From positions 27,694 to 91,693 of the forward strand of contig CADALO010000005.1 in NCBI GenBank assembly GCA_902788805.1: a stretch of DNA of 64,000 nucleotides, given 5' to 3'. A program made the translations under genes and the position numbers. Positions 35,542 through 44,094 of the stretch are shown here, one piece after another (position 1 is the stretch's first letter; each line of letters begins with the position of its first letter). A model generated the notes under the pieces. The model had not been told where the DNA came from. It saw only the letters and a list, made by a program, of their open reading frames with translations, and made no database searches. This stretch comes from an uncultured Bacteroidota bacterium. Lineage in GTDB: Bacteria > Bacteroidota > Bacteroidia > Bacteroidales > P3.

Positions 35542-37627
35542 ATTGGGCTGCTTGGACCAGGAAGTGGAAGGCGGAGCCTTTGCCTGGCTCGCTCTCGGCC
35601 CAGATGCGGCAGCCGCGCAGCGTGTTATCGTCGTGTTTCTTGATAATGTAGCGGCACAGGATGAGGCCGAAGCCTGTGCCGTAGCCCTGCTCTTTGGCAT
35701 TGGCGGCGTTGATGCGCTTGTCGGCGCGGAACAGGTTTTCCTGCTCTTCGTCGCTCATTCCACGCCCTGTGTCACGCACAGTGACACGCACAAAGCGGCT
35801 GTCTTCGTCGTTCATTTGCGCCGACACCGTGACGGTGCCCTGCTCGGTGTACTGGATGGCATTGTTTGTCAGGTTGCGAAGCAGTATTTCGAGCAGCAGG
35901 CGGTCGCCGTGCACTGAGAGCGGAGTGGGCTGGAAGGCAAGTGACACCGTCTGGGCGCGGAAATTGTTGACGCTGTTGGATACACTGTCGAACACCTCCT
36001 GCAACGGCACCACGCTGCAGCGGAACTGCAGTCCTGTAGGGATGGAAAGGTTGGTCCAGTTCTTGATATTCTCAAAGGTACGTATCAGCTGTCCTGTCAC
36101 CTCTCGCTTAAGTTCCTCGGGCAGATGCTCGTTTTGCAGGTAGGAAATGAACGGAGTGATGTCGTGGCGCAGCACCGATAGGCAGGTCTCGACATTGGCT
36201 ATACGCTCCACGTCTTTCTGCTTTGCGGCTTGCAGCTGGGCTGTTTCCCGCTGAAGGGCCTTAGTGCGGCGCCGCAGCAGCAACAGTGTTACCAGCAATG
36301 CCAGTGCCAGCAACAGCAGCACCAGTGAGAACACCATATAAGCCACTCGGTCGTGGCTGACCTTGGCCAGCTCCTGTTGCAGCAGGAAGTCGGCCTTCTC
36401 GTTCTGCTTGATAAAGTTGAGCAGTTCCAGTTCCTTGCGTGTCCAAGTCGTCACTTCCTCATTGTCTTTGGCCAGTCCCGAGGTCAGAAGGCCTTCGTAA
36501 AGCATTGCCTCGAACTTTGGTGCAACGCCAAGCATAGTGGTGTCAATAAGAGCCTCGTTGAAGTAGGTGCGTGCCGTAAGCGTATCGCCGTGGGCCATAC
36601 AGTAGCGGCCAGTGGCGACCACAGCGCCGAGCCGCTGGTAGGGATCGTCGTGAAGGAAGAACAGGGATGTCGCCTCGCTCAAGAAAGGGAAGGCCAACAG
36701 ATGATAGACCGGGGCGGTATCGGGGATGCCTGCGTAGGCGTCGAAGCCGAAGGCATCCAACACATAGTTGCATATATCATCCAACTCGCTGTCGTTCTGT
36801 AACCAACTGGCAAGCTTAAGGTTGGAGTTCCAAAGCATAAAGCCTATCAGCTGATAGGTGTTGCCCAAATGGTAGGTGTTGTAGCGCAGGCTGTCATTGA
36901 GAATGCGGAAGTTCTCCATACAGTAGTACAGTGCCTTGCCCAGATAGTGCGACTGCATAGCCGTGTCGACACACAGCGAGTGGTAGCCGTAGGCCAAAGC
37001 GTAGTTGAACGACATATCCTCCGAATAGTCGCACCGCAGCTCAGCCCGTCGTGCCTCCATTTCTGTCAGCAACTCGGCCTGCTCATACTGCGACTTGTTG
37101 CGGTAGTGGTAGTTGAGTGTGGTGGTAGTTATGTAGAACTCGCTGCGGGCCAGGTTGTAGAGCAGCCCGTCCTCCTTGCTGTCGAGCAGTCCCGACTGCT
37201 CTATGTCGTAAAGCAGCTGATAGGAGCCGGCAATGTCGCAGTGGCGTTGCAGCGTGCGGGCCTTCAACAGCTTAGCCAAAGCCTGCTCCACCCCACTATT
37301 GGCCGTAGAGCCATTGAACATAAGCACCGAATCGACATATACATACACCGAGTCGTGCACGGCGCGGTTATAATACGACGTAGCGATGTTGTTCCACGCG
37401 CGCAGCCGCCCGTCGGCATAGCCCGGCAGACTGTCGTTGACGTATGCAAGCGCACGGCGTGCATAGCGTTCGCTACGGTGCGCATCGTCATAGCGAGCCT
37501 TGAACGCCGCCTTGTTCAGCGCATCGACCTTCGACCGCAGCAGTGCGTCGACCTCCGCATCGCGATGGCCGCAGCCCACGGCCATCACCGCCAACAACAA
37601 CCCTATAATAAAGTATCTGTAGCGCAT
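35540..37627 (-). CDS. sensor histidine kinase with N-terminal lipoprotein-like signal and helical sensor domain
   Basis: The 695-residue protein starts with a hydrophobic signal ending GCGH, possibly a lipobox. About 370 residues of helical, TPR-like sensor sequence follow, then a membrane helix (VAYMVFSLVLLLLALALLVTLLL, near 425-447) and a coiled coil. The phosphoacceptor is His488 in LRHDITPF, with the N box NNAIQYTE, and G boxes DTGRGM and GTGFGL. This architecture fits Bacteroidales kinases with DUF5112/DUF5113-type sensors. Its ATG is 7 bases after the tRNA-Cys terminator, so its own promoter is unclear. Confidence 0.85.
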   Translation of the reverse strand: MRYRYFIIGLLLAVMAVGCGHRDAEVDALLRSKVDALNKAAFKARYDDAHRSERYARRALAYVNDSLPGYADGRLRAWNNIATSYYNRAVHDSVYVYVDSVLMFNGSTANSGVEQALAKLLKARTLQRHCDIAGSYQLLYDIEQSGLLDSKEDGLLYNLARSEFYITTTTLNYHYRNKSQYEQAELLTEMEARRAELRCDYSEDMSFNYALAYGYHSLCVDTAMQSHYLGKALYYCMENFRILNDSLRYNTYHLGNTYQLIGFMLWNSNLKLASWLQNDSELDDICNYVLDAFGFDAYAGIPDTAPVYHLLAFPFLSEATSLFFLHDDPYQRLGAVVATGRYCMAHGDTLTARTYFNEALIDTTMLGVAPKFEAMLYEGLLTSGLAKDNEEVTTWTRKELELLNFIKQNEKADFLLQQELAKVSHDRVAYMVFSLVLLLLALALLVTLLLLRRRTKALQRETAQLQAAKQKDVERIANVETCLSVLRHDITPFISYLQNEHLPEELKREVTGQLIRTFENIKNWTNLSIPTGLQFRCSVVPLQEVFDSVSNSVNNFRAQTVSLAFQPTPLSVHGDRLLLEILLRNLTNNAIQYTEQGTVTVSAQMNDEDSRFVRVTVRDTGRGMSDEEQENLFRADKRINAANAKEQGYGTGFGLILCRYIIKKHDDNTLRGCRIWAESEPGKGSAFHFLVQAAQ

Positions 37628-37633
37628 AATGAT

Positions 37634-37662
37634 AAAAAAAGACCCGACATTATTGCCGAGTC
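37634..37662 (-). terminator. terminator of tRNA-Cys
   Basis: On the minus strand GACTCGGC (37662-37655) pairs with GTCGGGTC (37648-37641), including two G-U pairs, across a 6-base loop, and is followed by seven T. It sits between the tRNA and the kinase start. Confidence 0.75.
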
Positions 37663-37672
37663 TGCGTTTCGG

Positions 37673-37743
37673 AGGTCGCTTCCGGATTTGAACCGGAGTA
37701 GCAGGTTTTGCAGACCTGTGCCTAGCCCCTCGGCCAAACGACC
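37673..37743 (-). tRNA. tRNA-Cys (GCA)
   Basis: The 71 bases fold by hand into a complete cloverleaf: 7-bp acceptor stem (one G-U), 3-bp D stem, 5-bp anticodon stem with loop CTGCAAA (anticodon GCA), 4-base variable loop, and a 5-bp T stem with loop TTCAAAT. The discriminator is U, as usual for tRNA-Cys. CCA is not encoded. Confidence 0.96.
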
Positions 37744-37948
37744 TTAATTCATTTATTTATCTAACCTTTAAAATCTTTTGCAAAAATACTACTTTTCTCG
37801 AAACCGACAAAATTATTTTCCAAAAATAAAACAAAAAGCCCTTTTCTCCATTAAAGTTCAACCACTTACAAAACACAATATTTCCGTCTATCGTGACGAA
37901 AAGAGCGTAAAAAAGCCTTGGAAATGCCGCCGTTTTTCAAAAATAGAC

Positions 37949-37956
37949 TATCTTTG
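37949..37956 (+). promoter_or_regulatory. -7 box for the RNA methyltransferase gene
   Basis: TATCTTTG fits TAnnTTTG and lies 5 bases before the ATG at 37962, implying a very short leader or leaderless start. No clear TTTG at -33. Confidence 0.45.
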
Positions 37957-37961
37957 CAACT

Positions 37962-38774
37962 ATGAAAATAATCAACATAACAGACCTCAACCAGCCCGAA
38001 CTGGATGTCTACGCGCGACTTACAGAGTCGCAGCTGCGCAACCGCCTTGAGCCAGAAAAAGGCATTTTCATTGCCGAAAGCCTCAAAGTGGTACGCATAG
38101 CCCTCGCTGCAGGCCTCAAGCCCCTCTCGTTCCTCGCCGAACGCAAATATATAGACGAGCAGATCACGTCCCTCATAGGATACGACAACGCCACGCCCAT
38201 CTACACCGGCGAGCGCGAAGTGCTGGCGCAGCTCACTGGCTATGAACTGACACGCGGTTTTATCTGCGCTATGCGCAGGCCCCAGCTGCCCACCGTCGAG
38301 GAGGTGTGCCGGGGCAAGCGACGCATAGCCGTGATGGACAGCGTTGTCAACTCCACCAACACCGGAGCCATCTTCCGCGCCTCCACAGCCTTGGGCATCG
38401 AAGGTCTGCTGCTCACGCCCACCTGCTGCGACCCGCTGAACCGCCGCAGCGTCCGTGTCAGTATGGGCACCGTCTTCCAGATGCCCTGGACGTTCACCCA
38501 ATCACCCGTCGCCTATCCGCGCCAATTGCGCGAACTTGGCTTCACCACCGTCGCCCTCGCCTTGAGCGACAAGGCCGTAAGCATCGACTCCCCTACCCTG
38601 CAGCGCATCGACAGGATGGCCATCGTGATGGGCACCGAAGGCGACGGTCTGTCAAAAGAAGTTATCGAGGCCTGCGACTATGTGGCAATGATACCGATGC
38701 AACGCGGCGTCGACTCGCTCAACGTCGCAGCTGCCGCCGCCGTAGCCTTCTGGCAACTGAGAGTCACGAGTTGA
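37962..38774 (+). CDS. SpoU/TrmH-family RNA 2'-O-methyltransferase
   Basis: The 270-residue protein has an N-terminal substrate-binding domain (RLEPEKGIFIAESLKVV) and a SPOUT domain with the three SpoU motifs: VVNSTNTGAIFRAS, IVMGTEGDGLS and IPMQRGVDSLNVAAAAAV. These enzymes methylate ribose in tRNA or rRNA; the target cannot be specified. It is monocistronic and ends before a bidirectional terminator shared with the S46 peptidase gene. Confidence 0.9.
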   Translation: MKIINITDLNQPELDVYARLTESQLRNRLEPEKGIFIAESLKVVRIALAAGLKPLSFLAERKYIDEQITSLIGYDNATPIYTGEREVLAQLTGYELTRGFICAMRRPQLPTVEEVCRGKRRIAVMDSVVNSTNTGAIFRASTALGIEGLLLTPTCCDPLNRRSVRVSMGTVFQMPWTFTQSPVAYPRQLRELGFTTVALALSDKAVSIDSPTLQRIDRMAIVMGTEGDGLSKEVIEACDYVAMIPMQRGVDSLNVAAAAAVAFWQLRVTS

Positions 38775-38808
38775 GACCCCTTTTCCCTTATACCTATATA
38801 TAAAACAA

Positions 38809-38834
38809 GGGGCGGCAGTTTGAACTGCCGCCCC
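38809..38834. terminator. bidirectional intrinsic terminator
   Basis: GGGGCGGCAG at 38809-38818 pairs perfectly with 38825-38834 across TTTGAA, and the stem may extend further into the loop. T-rich sequence follows on the minus strand, with a shorter T run on the plus strand. It separates two convergent genes. Confidence 0.75.
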
Positions 38835-38860
38835 TTTACATTTATATATGCCAATGTCTC

Positions 38861-41032
38861 TTACTTGACAATGGTCATCTCGTCGATGAGGTTCTTGGCA
38901 CCTGCATACTTGTCGATGACCCAGAGGAAGTAGCGGCTGTCGAGGCAGATGCAGCGTTGCAGATTCTCCTCGAAGTCGATGTCGCCGCTCATAGCCTCGC
39001 TGTTGCCGTCGAAGGCCAGACCGATGAGGTTGCCCTCAGCATCCATAACAGGGCTACCGCTGTTGCCACCGGTGATATCGTTGTTGGTCACGAAGCAGGT
39101 CACCAGTTCGCCCTTGCTGTTGGCATAAGGACCAAAATCCTTGGCGTTGTAGAGGTTCTTGAGGCGCTCGGGAACGATGAACTCGCTGTTGGTGGGGTCT
39201 TCCTTCTCGATGACGCCCTTCAGGGTAGTGTAGTAGCTGTAGGCCACTGCGTCGCGCGGCTCGTATGCCTTCACGTTGCCGTAGGTCAGACGGATGGTCG
39301 AGTTGGCGTCGGGGCTCATCAACTTGGTGTTCTTGTTGATTTGCAGGATGCCGTCGGTGAAGTTGCGGATGCCGCGCTGCAGACCGTCGGAGGTCTCTTT
39401 CGGTATCATCGAGCGCACTTCCATATATTTCTCATAAGCGCCCTTGCCGGCAAGGTAAACGGGATCCTTGGCAAGCTTCTTCATATCAGGTTTCTGCATA
39501 AACTTGCTGAAAGCCTCCTTGTTGGCGAAGACCGACTTGGCGAACATATCGTCGACATACTTCTCAAAGTTGCCCTTGTATTTCTTGTCGGCGTCCACGA
39601 GGAACTGCGGCATAAACTGCATCTCCATATTGCGGTACACATACTCCATCAAGGCAGCCATCAAGCGCTTCTCGGTAGCCTCGTTGTAGTCCTTGTAGAA
39701 CTCCTCGGCGTCGGCATTGATGCTCTCGTTAATCATATCCTTCTTGTCGGCGAACTTGGGATCGCTGTACACTTCAAGCGTGCGGCCCACGCGGAAGCCC
39801 TGGAGCAGCAGCTCAGGACCCTGCAGCAAGCCCTCGCTAAGGTAAGAGATGGCCGACATATAGGGAGCGCGGGCGGCATAGCCCTTCTTGATCAGCGGCA
39901 GAGCCTCGGCATACTTCGGGTCCTTGCCCTGTGCCCAAGCGTTGTAGGTGCGCTCGATGTCCTTCTTCACGCCCATAGTGTTGAGGTTCTTCAGAGCCTT
40001 GTTCTGCTCGTTGCTGTACTTCCAATAGTTGGAGCAGCTGGCATACTTCGAGGCATATTTGATCTTGGTTTCCTGGCTTGCAGCCATTTCCTCGCGAAGG
40101 ATATTGATCTTCACGGTGCGGATTTCATAGCGCAGCTTGTTGGTGATGTTCATAGTCTCCTCCAGGCCATAGCTGGTCAGGAAGTGGTCGGTGGTGCCGG
40201 GGAAGCCCATAACCATAGCGAAGTCGCCGTCCTTCAGTTCGCGGTTGCTGACGGGCAGGTGGTGCTTCGGTTTCAGCGGTATATTGGCATCCGAGTACTC
40301 TGCGGGGTTGCCGTCGGGACCGGTATAGATGCGGAACATCGAGAAGTCGCACGTGTGGCGCGGCCACGACCAGTTGTCGGTGTCACCACCGAACTTACCC
40401 ATCGACGAAGGAGGAGCACCAACGAGGCGGACATCCTTGTAGATGACGTGGACAAAGAGGAAGAATTGGTTGCCGTTGAACATCGGCTTCACCTGAGCGT
40501 CATAGATAGTACCCTCTACAGCCTTCTTGGCGATGCGGTCGCTGACCTCCTTGATGGCGCGGGCACGCTCGCTCTCGCTCATATCGTCGCTGAGGGCGGC
40601 CTTGACCTGGTCGGTGACATCCTCCATACGCACAAGGATAGAGGCCGTCAGTCCCGGGTTGGGCAGTTCCTGATCCTTGCTGTAAGCCCAGAAGCCGTCA
40701 CGCAGATAGTCGTGACCCACGGTGCTGTGTTCCTGCAGCTTGCCGTAGCCACAGTGGTGGTTGGTCGACATCAGACCCTGGTCCGAGATAATCTCGCCGG
40801 TGCAGAAGTGCCAGAAGGGGCTGCCCTCGTTGCCGAGGCCCACAATGGCGTCCTTGATACAGTTCTGGTTGATGCTGTAGATATCCTCGGCAGTAAGTTT
40901 AAAACCTGCCTTTTGCATATCGGCATAGTTCTTGCCGATGAGCGACAGAAGCCACATACCCTCGTCGGCGCGGGCAACATCCGGCAGCGCAATGAAAATG
41001 GCGAGGGCCAATACTAAAGATTTGATTTTCAT
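38861..41032 (-). CDS. S46 family dipeptidyl-peptidase, DPP7-type
   Basis: The 723-residue protein has a signal peptide (to about residue 22), the S46 start DEGMWLL, catalytic His in NHHC (91-94), Asp in FGGDTDNWSWPRH, and Ser658 in GGNSGSPV. Residue 676, 18 after the catalytic Ser, is Gly; in this family Gly there gives DPP7-like preference for hydrophobic P1 residues, while Arg gives DPP11-like Asp/Glu preference. The enzyme releases dipeptides in the periplasm for peptide-based nutrition. It is monocistronic, with a -7 box at 41106-41113. Confidence 0.93.
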   Translation of the reverse strand: MKIKSLVLALAIFIALPDVARADEGMWLLSLIGKNYADMQKAGFKLTAEDIYSINQNCIKDAIVGLGNEGSPFWHFCTGEIISDQGLMSTNHHCGYGKLQEHSTVGHDYLRDGFWAYSKDQELPNPGLTASILVRMEDVTDQVKAALSDDMSESERARAIKEVSDRIAKKAVEGTIYDAQVKPMFNGNQFFLFVHVIYKDVRLVGAPPSSMGKFGGDTDNWSWPRHTCDFSMFRIYTGPDGNPAEYSDANIPLKPKHHLPVSNRELKDGDFAMVMGFPGTTDHFLTSYGLEETMNITNKLRYEIRTVKINILREEMAASQETKIKYASKYASCSNYWKYSNEQNKALKNLNTMGVKKDIERTYNAWAQGKDPKYAEALPLIKKGYAARAPYMSAISYLSEGLLQGPELLLQGFRVGRTLEVYSDPKFADKKDMINESINADAEEFYKDYNEATEKRLMAALMEYVYRNMEMQFMPQFLVDADKKYKGNFEKYVDDMFAKSVFANKEAFSKFMQKPDMKKLAKDPVYLAGKGAYEKYMEVRSMIPKETSDGLQRGIRNFTDGILQINKNTKLMSPDANSTIRLTYGNVKAYEPRDAVAYSYYTTLKGVIEKEDPTNSEFIVPERLKNLYNAKDFGPYANSKGELVTCFVTNNDITGGNSGSPVMDAEGNLIGLAFDGNSEAMSGDIDFEENLQRCICLDSRYFLWVIDKYAGAKNLIDEMTIVK

Positions 41033-41240
41033 TTTACACTAAATATTAAAGTATTAAATTAGTTTACAATTTCTTATACACGCGGCACAAATCTCGTGTA
41101 ATTTGCAAATATAGTAAAATAATCCAATTATTAAGCCCTGATAACAAAAAATAATTTACAAGAAACAACCCGGAAAAGCCCCGCCTGAGCCAAAACGCCA
41201 TTTTCGCCCCAAAAACAGCGTCTCATTATCAAGGCATTAA

Positions 41241-41354
41241 GGTACCAACTCCGGTCGTTGTACAATATATGTACAATACTTGTACAATATTTGTACGTTT
41301 ACCAATTGTACAAGTATTGTACAACTATTGTACATACAACGACCAGTGTTGGTA
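41241..41354. repeat. 11-bp-phased inverted array, copy 2 (TTGTAC / GTACAA)
   Basis: TTGTAC or ATGTAC occurs at 41258, 41269, 41280 and 41291, and GTACAA/GTACAT at 41308, 41319 and 41330, all 11 bases apart. Outer arms GGTACCAAC and GTTGGTAC extend the palindrome. The architecture equals that of 14517-14604, but the core is TTGTAC instead of TTGTCC. Confidence 0.85.
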
Positions 41355-41515
41355 CGGGAGCGCAGGCATCCCTGCCTGCCCCGTTTACGTTCCTTTTTTG
41401 GGGAGGGTGATGGGGAATGCGGAAATGTGGGAATGCGTTAATGTGGGAGTGAATGAGGATGGAGAGAGGGATAATGAGATAAAACACAAGATTGTTTTTG
41501 GGGAATTGCTTCGCA

Positions 41516-41905
41516 GTGCGACACGCATTAGCTTGTTGAGGTTTGACGGTGCGACACACTATAGACTATGATTACTTGATAGTGCGATACGCATTAGCTT
41601 GTTGAGGTTTGACAATGCGACACACCCCAGCCTTCGGCCACCCCTCTCCGAGAGGGGATGGCGCGGCAGCGCAACATTTGCTAATCATTGACGATCAAAA
41701 TGATGCGGCAGCCCATCCCCTCTCGGAGAGGGGTGGCCGAAGGCCGGGGTGTGTCGCATCGTCAAACAAGCAAAGTACGGGGTGTGTCGCACCATCAAAC
41801 AGCAACAAGCTGGGGTGTGTCGCATCGTCGAACAAACAAAGGCTGGGGTGTGTCGCATACTCAAGTCGCCATATCCTCCTGTGTGTCGCGCTGTCAAAAG
41901 AATCT
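41516..41905. repeat. 33-bp satellite around a 46-bp inverted repeat, locus B
   Basis: Cores at 41516, 41549, 41582 and 41615 are exactly 33 bases apart. The arm 41616-41661 is complementary to 41713-41758 with one mismatch. To the right, four more inverted units follow at 33-bp intervals, each beginning GGGGTGTGTCGCA (last copy degenerate). About 23 bases per unit are conserved and about 10 vary. Confidence 0.9.
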
Positions 41906-42199
41906 CGGCATAAATCATATCGCATTCGTAATCATTCCCTGCTCCAGATGAAAAAATTTGGGGCATAGTCTACCGGTCAAGTATCCGAAATGGGTGAAAA
42001 TGGAAATTTGAAAAAGTTATCAACAAGTTTTCACTAACCGTAAAACGGGTAGAAAGAGGGTCGAAGGGCGATTTTAATACCTTTGTATATTATTGATTTT
42101 AATAGTATTATATTATTTTTACAGCATAATGAAACCTTTGGAACAGAGTTGCGTAAAAGTGGAGGTAGAAGTAAATAATTGGATTTTTAAAACATTTTT

Positions 42200-42248
42200 T
42201 GGGAGTCAATGGTTTTTTTTGGAAAAAAGTTTGTATTTTTACACTTTG
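42200..42248 (+). promoter_or_regulatory. mraZ operator-like repeats and promoter
   Basis: TGG words start at 42200, 42210 and 42220 (TGGGA, TGGTT, TGGAA) with a 10-bp period, the layout of known MraZ boxes (three TGGGN repeats with 5-base gaps). TTTG at 42218-42221 overlaps the third box and lies 19 bases before an imperfect -7 box (ACACTTTG, 42241-42248). This suggests autorepression of the dcw cluster by MraZ. Confidence 0.55.
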
Positions 42249-42265
42249 AAACAAATTAGGCAAAA

Positions 42266-42727
42266 ATGTCGTTAATCATTGGTATAGAGTATTGTAAGCT
42301 TGATAGCAACGGTCGATTCAAGCTTCCAATTGCAATAAAAAAGCAGTTGGAGGGCGAGGACTGCCGTTTTGTCATCAGGCCGAGCATCTATGCCGAATGC
42401 TTAGAGCTATGGACTTACGCCAGTTTTGAAGCGGAAATTGCACACTTACAGAAAGAACTCAACCCCTACTCGATCGAAGACCGCAAGATGCTGCGCATAC
42501 TGAGCGCAGGCAACATTGTCGAGATGGACACCAGCGACAGGCTGGTCATCCCCGGCGAACAACGGCAACGCATCAAGACTTCGAAGGACTTAGTGCTGGT
42601 ATCCACAGGCCGATATATGGAGATCTGGGACCACGACACCTACAGCCGTGCAAACGAAGCGACCACAGACTATGCAGCCAAGGTTGACGAACGATTAGGG
42701 AGGACTACCAGTGTTGACAGCGAATGA
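42266..42727 (+). CDS. mraZ: transcriptional regulator MraZ
   Basis: The 153-residue protein has two SpoVT/AbrB-like halves, with DSNGRFKLPIAIKKQL and MDTSDRLVIPGEQRQRI as the duplicated DNA-binding motifs. MraZ represses the division and cell wall cluster by binding direct repeats upstream of its own gene, and such repeats are present at 42200-42222. It overlaps rsmH by 17 bases. Length is normal. Confidence 0.93.
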   Translation: MSLIIGIEYCKLDSNGRFKLPIAIKKQLEGEDCRFVIRPSIYAECLELWTYASFEAEIAHLQKELNPYSIEDRKMLRILSAGNIVEMDTSDRLVIPGEQRQRIKTSKDLVLVSTGRYMEIWDHDTYSRANEATTDYAAKVDERLGRTTSVDSE

Positions 42728-43655
42728 TACATACGGTTACCACCGGCCTGTGATGCTGGCCGAGTGCCTGGATGGGCTCAACATACGCCCCGACGGGATA
42801 TATGTCGACGTCACCTTCGGCGGCGGCGGTCACTCGCGCGCCATCTTGTCGCGCCTTGGCGAGGGCGGACGCCTCTACGCTTTCGACCGCGACAGCGACG
42901 CAGCCCGCAATAGTATCGACGACCCGCGTTTCTGCCTGATACACGAGAACTTTGCACACCTCAAGAACTTTCTGCGGCTCTACGGCGTGCGCCACATCGA
43001 CGGCCTGCTGGCCGACCTCGGCGTGTCGAGCCACCAGATCGACGAGGCCGAGCGAGGCTTCTCGACAAGGATGGACGGTCCGCTCGATTTGCGTATGGAC
43101 CGCCGCGAGGGTACGACGGCTGCCGACCTGGTCAACACCGCTGACGTGGACGAGCTGGAGCGCATTATGAAGCTGTACGGCGAGCTGCCCAATGCCAAGC
43201 AGATAGCGCAAAGCATCGTGAAACGGAGAGCGGAGAGCGGAGAACGGAGAGCGGAGAGTGCGGGTATTTTGACGACCAACGACCTTAAGGAGGCCGTGGA
43301 GAAGCACCTGCCCCGAGGCCGCGAGAACAAGACGCTGGCAATGATATTCCAGGCACTGCGCATAGAGGTGAACGGCGAGCTCGAGGCCCTACGGCAGATG
43401 CTGACGCAGGCCGTGGAGGTGCTCAACCCGGGCGGCAGGCTTTGCGTGATGTCCTACCACTCGCTCGAGGACCGCATAGTGAAGAACTTCTTCAAGTCGG
43501 GCAATTTCGAGGGCAAGATAGAGAAGGATTTTTTCGGCAATCCGCAGGTGGAGCTGAAGCTGGTGAGCCGCAAGCCCATCACGGCATCGGAGGAGGAGCT
43601 GATGGAAAACAACCGCTCGCGAAGCGCAAAGCTGAGAGTAGCGGAGAAGGTGTAA
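42711..43655 (+). CDS. rsmH: 16S rRNA (cytosine1402-N4)-methyltransferase RsmH
   Basis: The 314-residue protein has the SAM site DVTFGGGGHSRAIL, LADLGVSSHQID, GPLDLRMD, and the C-terminal SYHSLEDRIVK motif. The start is GTG at 42711, overlapping mraZ. Residues about 172-183 (RRAESGERRAES) are encoded by five tandem heptamers CGGAGAR and replace a variable loop in the middle of the protein. The enzyme methylates C1402 in the ribosomal P site. A second heptamer array follows the stop codon. Confidence 0.95.
   Translation: MLTANDTYGYHRPVMLAECLDGLNIRPDGIYVDVTFGGGGHSRAILSRLGEGGRLYAFDRDSDAARNSIDDPRFCLIHENFAHLKNFLRLYGVRHIDGLLADLGVSSHQIDEAERGFSTRMDGPLDLRMDRREGTTAADLVNTADVDELERIMKLYGELPNAKQIAQSIVKRRAESGERRAESAGILTTNDLKEAVEKHLPRGRENKTLAMIFQALRIEVNGELEALRQMLTQAVEVLNPGGRLCVMSYHSLEDRIVKNFFKSGNFEGKIEKDFFGNPQVELKLVSRKPITASEEELMENNRSRSAKLRVAEKV
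43224..43258 (+). repeat. five tandem heptamers (CGGAGAR) inside rsmH
   Basis: CGGAGAG, CGGAGAG, CGGAGAA, CGGAGAG, CGGAGAG run without interruption. Since 7 is not a multiple of 3, gain or loss of one unit would shift the frame. The same heptamer in rotation occurs in the CNNM gene and atpG. Confidence 0.92.
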
Positions 43656-43690
43656 CGGTTAAAGGTTAACGGTTAAAGGTTAAAGATTAG
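43656..43690 (+). repeat. heptamer array between rsmH and the ftsL-like gene
   Basis: CGGTTAA, AGGTTAA, CGGTTAA, AGGTTAA, AGATTAG begin immediately after the rsmH stop codon (43653-43655) and fill about half of the spacer to the ATG at 43719. Confidence 0.9.
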
Positions 43691-43718
43691 AAAATCAATA
43701 AACAAATTAAACATAACA

Positions 43719-44054
43719 ATGAGAAAGGATAGCGGAAACAGGAAACGGAGCAGTCTGGCGCAGGTGCTGGGAGGCGATATGCTGGGGTCGCATTTTGTGC
43801 TCAAACAGATACCCCTGCTGTTGCTCATACTTGCATTCTGCCTGCTGATGGTGGCCATCCGCTATCGCGTGGAGAGCCTGAACAAGCAGAAAGACCGTAT
43901 GAAGAAAGAGGTAAGCTACCTGCACGAGCACAGGGTGCAGATGCAGAAGCAATACCAGGAGTCGATACGCATATCGAGGATTGACCGCGAGCTCGACACC
44001 GTCGGCGTTGGACTGGTTGCCGGCCCGCCGTTCGAGCTGAGAACCGACAAATGA
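43719..44054 (+). CDS. ftsL: FtsL-like cell division protein
   Basis: The 111-residue protein has a basic cytoplasmic N-terminus, one membrane helix (IPLLLLILAFCLLMVAIRY, about 31-49) and a periplasmic coiled coil (RVESLNKQKDRMKKEVSYLHEHRVQMQKQYQ). Topology, size and position between rsmH and the penicillin-binding protein identify it as the FtsL counterpart used in Bacteroidota. Sequence similarity in this family is low, so the call rests mainly on context. Confidence 0.8.
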   Translation: MRKDSGNRKRSSLAQVLGGDMLGSHFVLKQIPLLLLILAFCLLMVAIRYRVESLNKQKDRMKKEVSYLHEHRVQMQKQYQESIRISRIDRELDTVGVGLVAGPPFELRTDK

Positions 44055-44094
44055 AAACGCAAACCATTATAACCCTTTTAAAGCAATATACACT

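Larger units (their letters stand above)
41033..42265. other. 1.2-kb gene-free divergent spacer with repeats
   Basis: No gene is supported. It contains a -7 box for the S46 gene (TATATTTG, 41113-41106 on the minus strand), an 11-bp-phased palindrome (41241-41354), a 33-bp satellite with 46-bp inverted repeat (41516-41905), and the mraZ control region (42200-42248). The stretch 41906-42199 is AT-rich with no feature I can name. Confidence 0.8.

Noticed and set aside
41748..41905. CRISPR array
   Set aside because: Unit period is regular (33 bp) but the repeat core is inverted across the locus, the variable part is only about 10 bases, and there are no cas genes.
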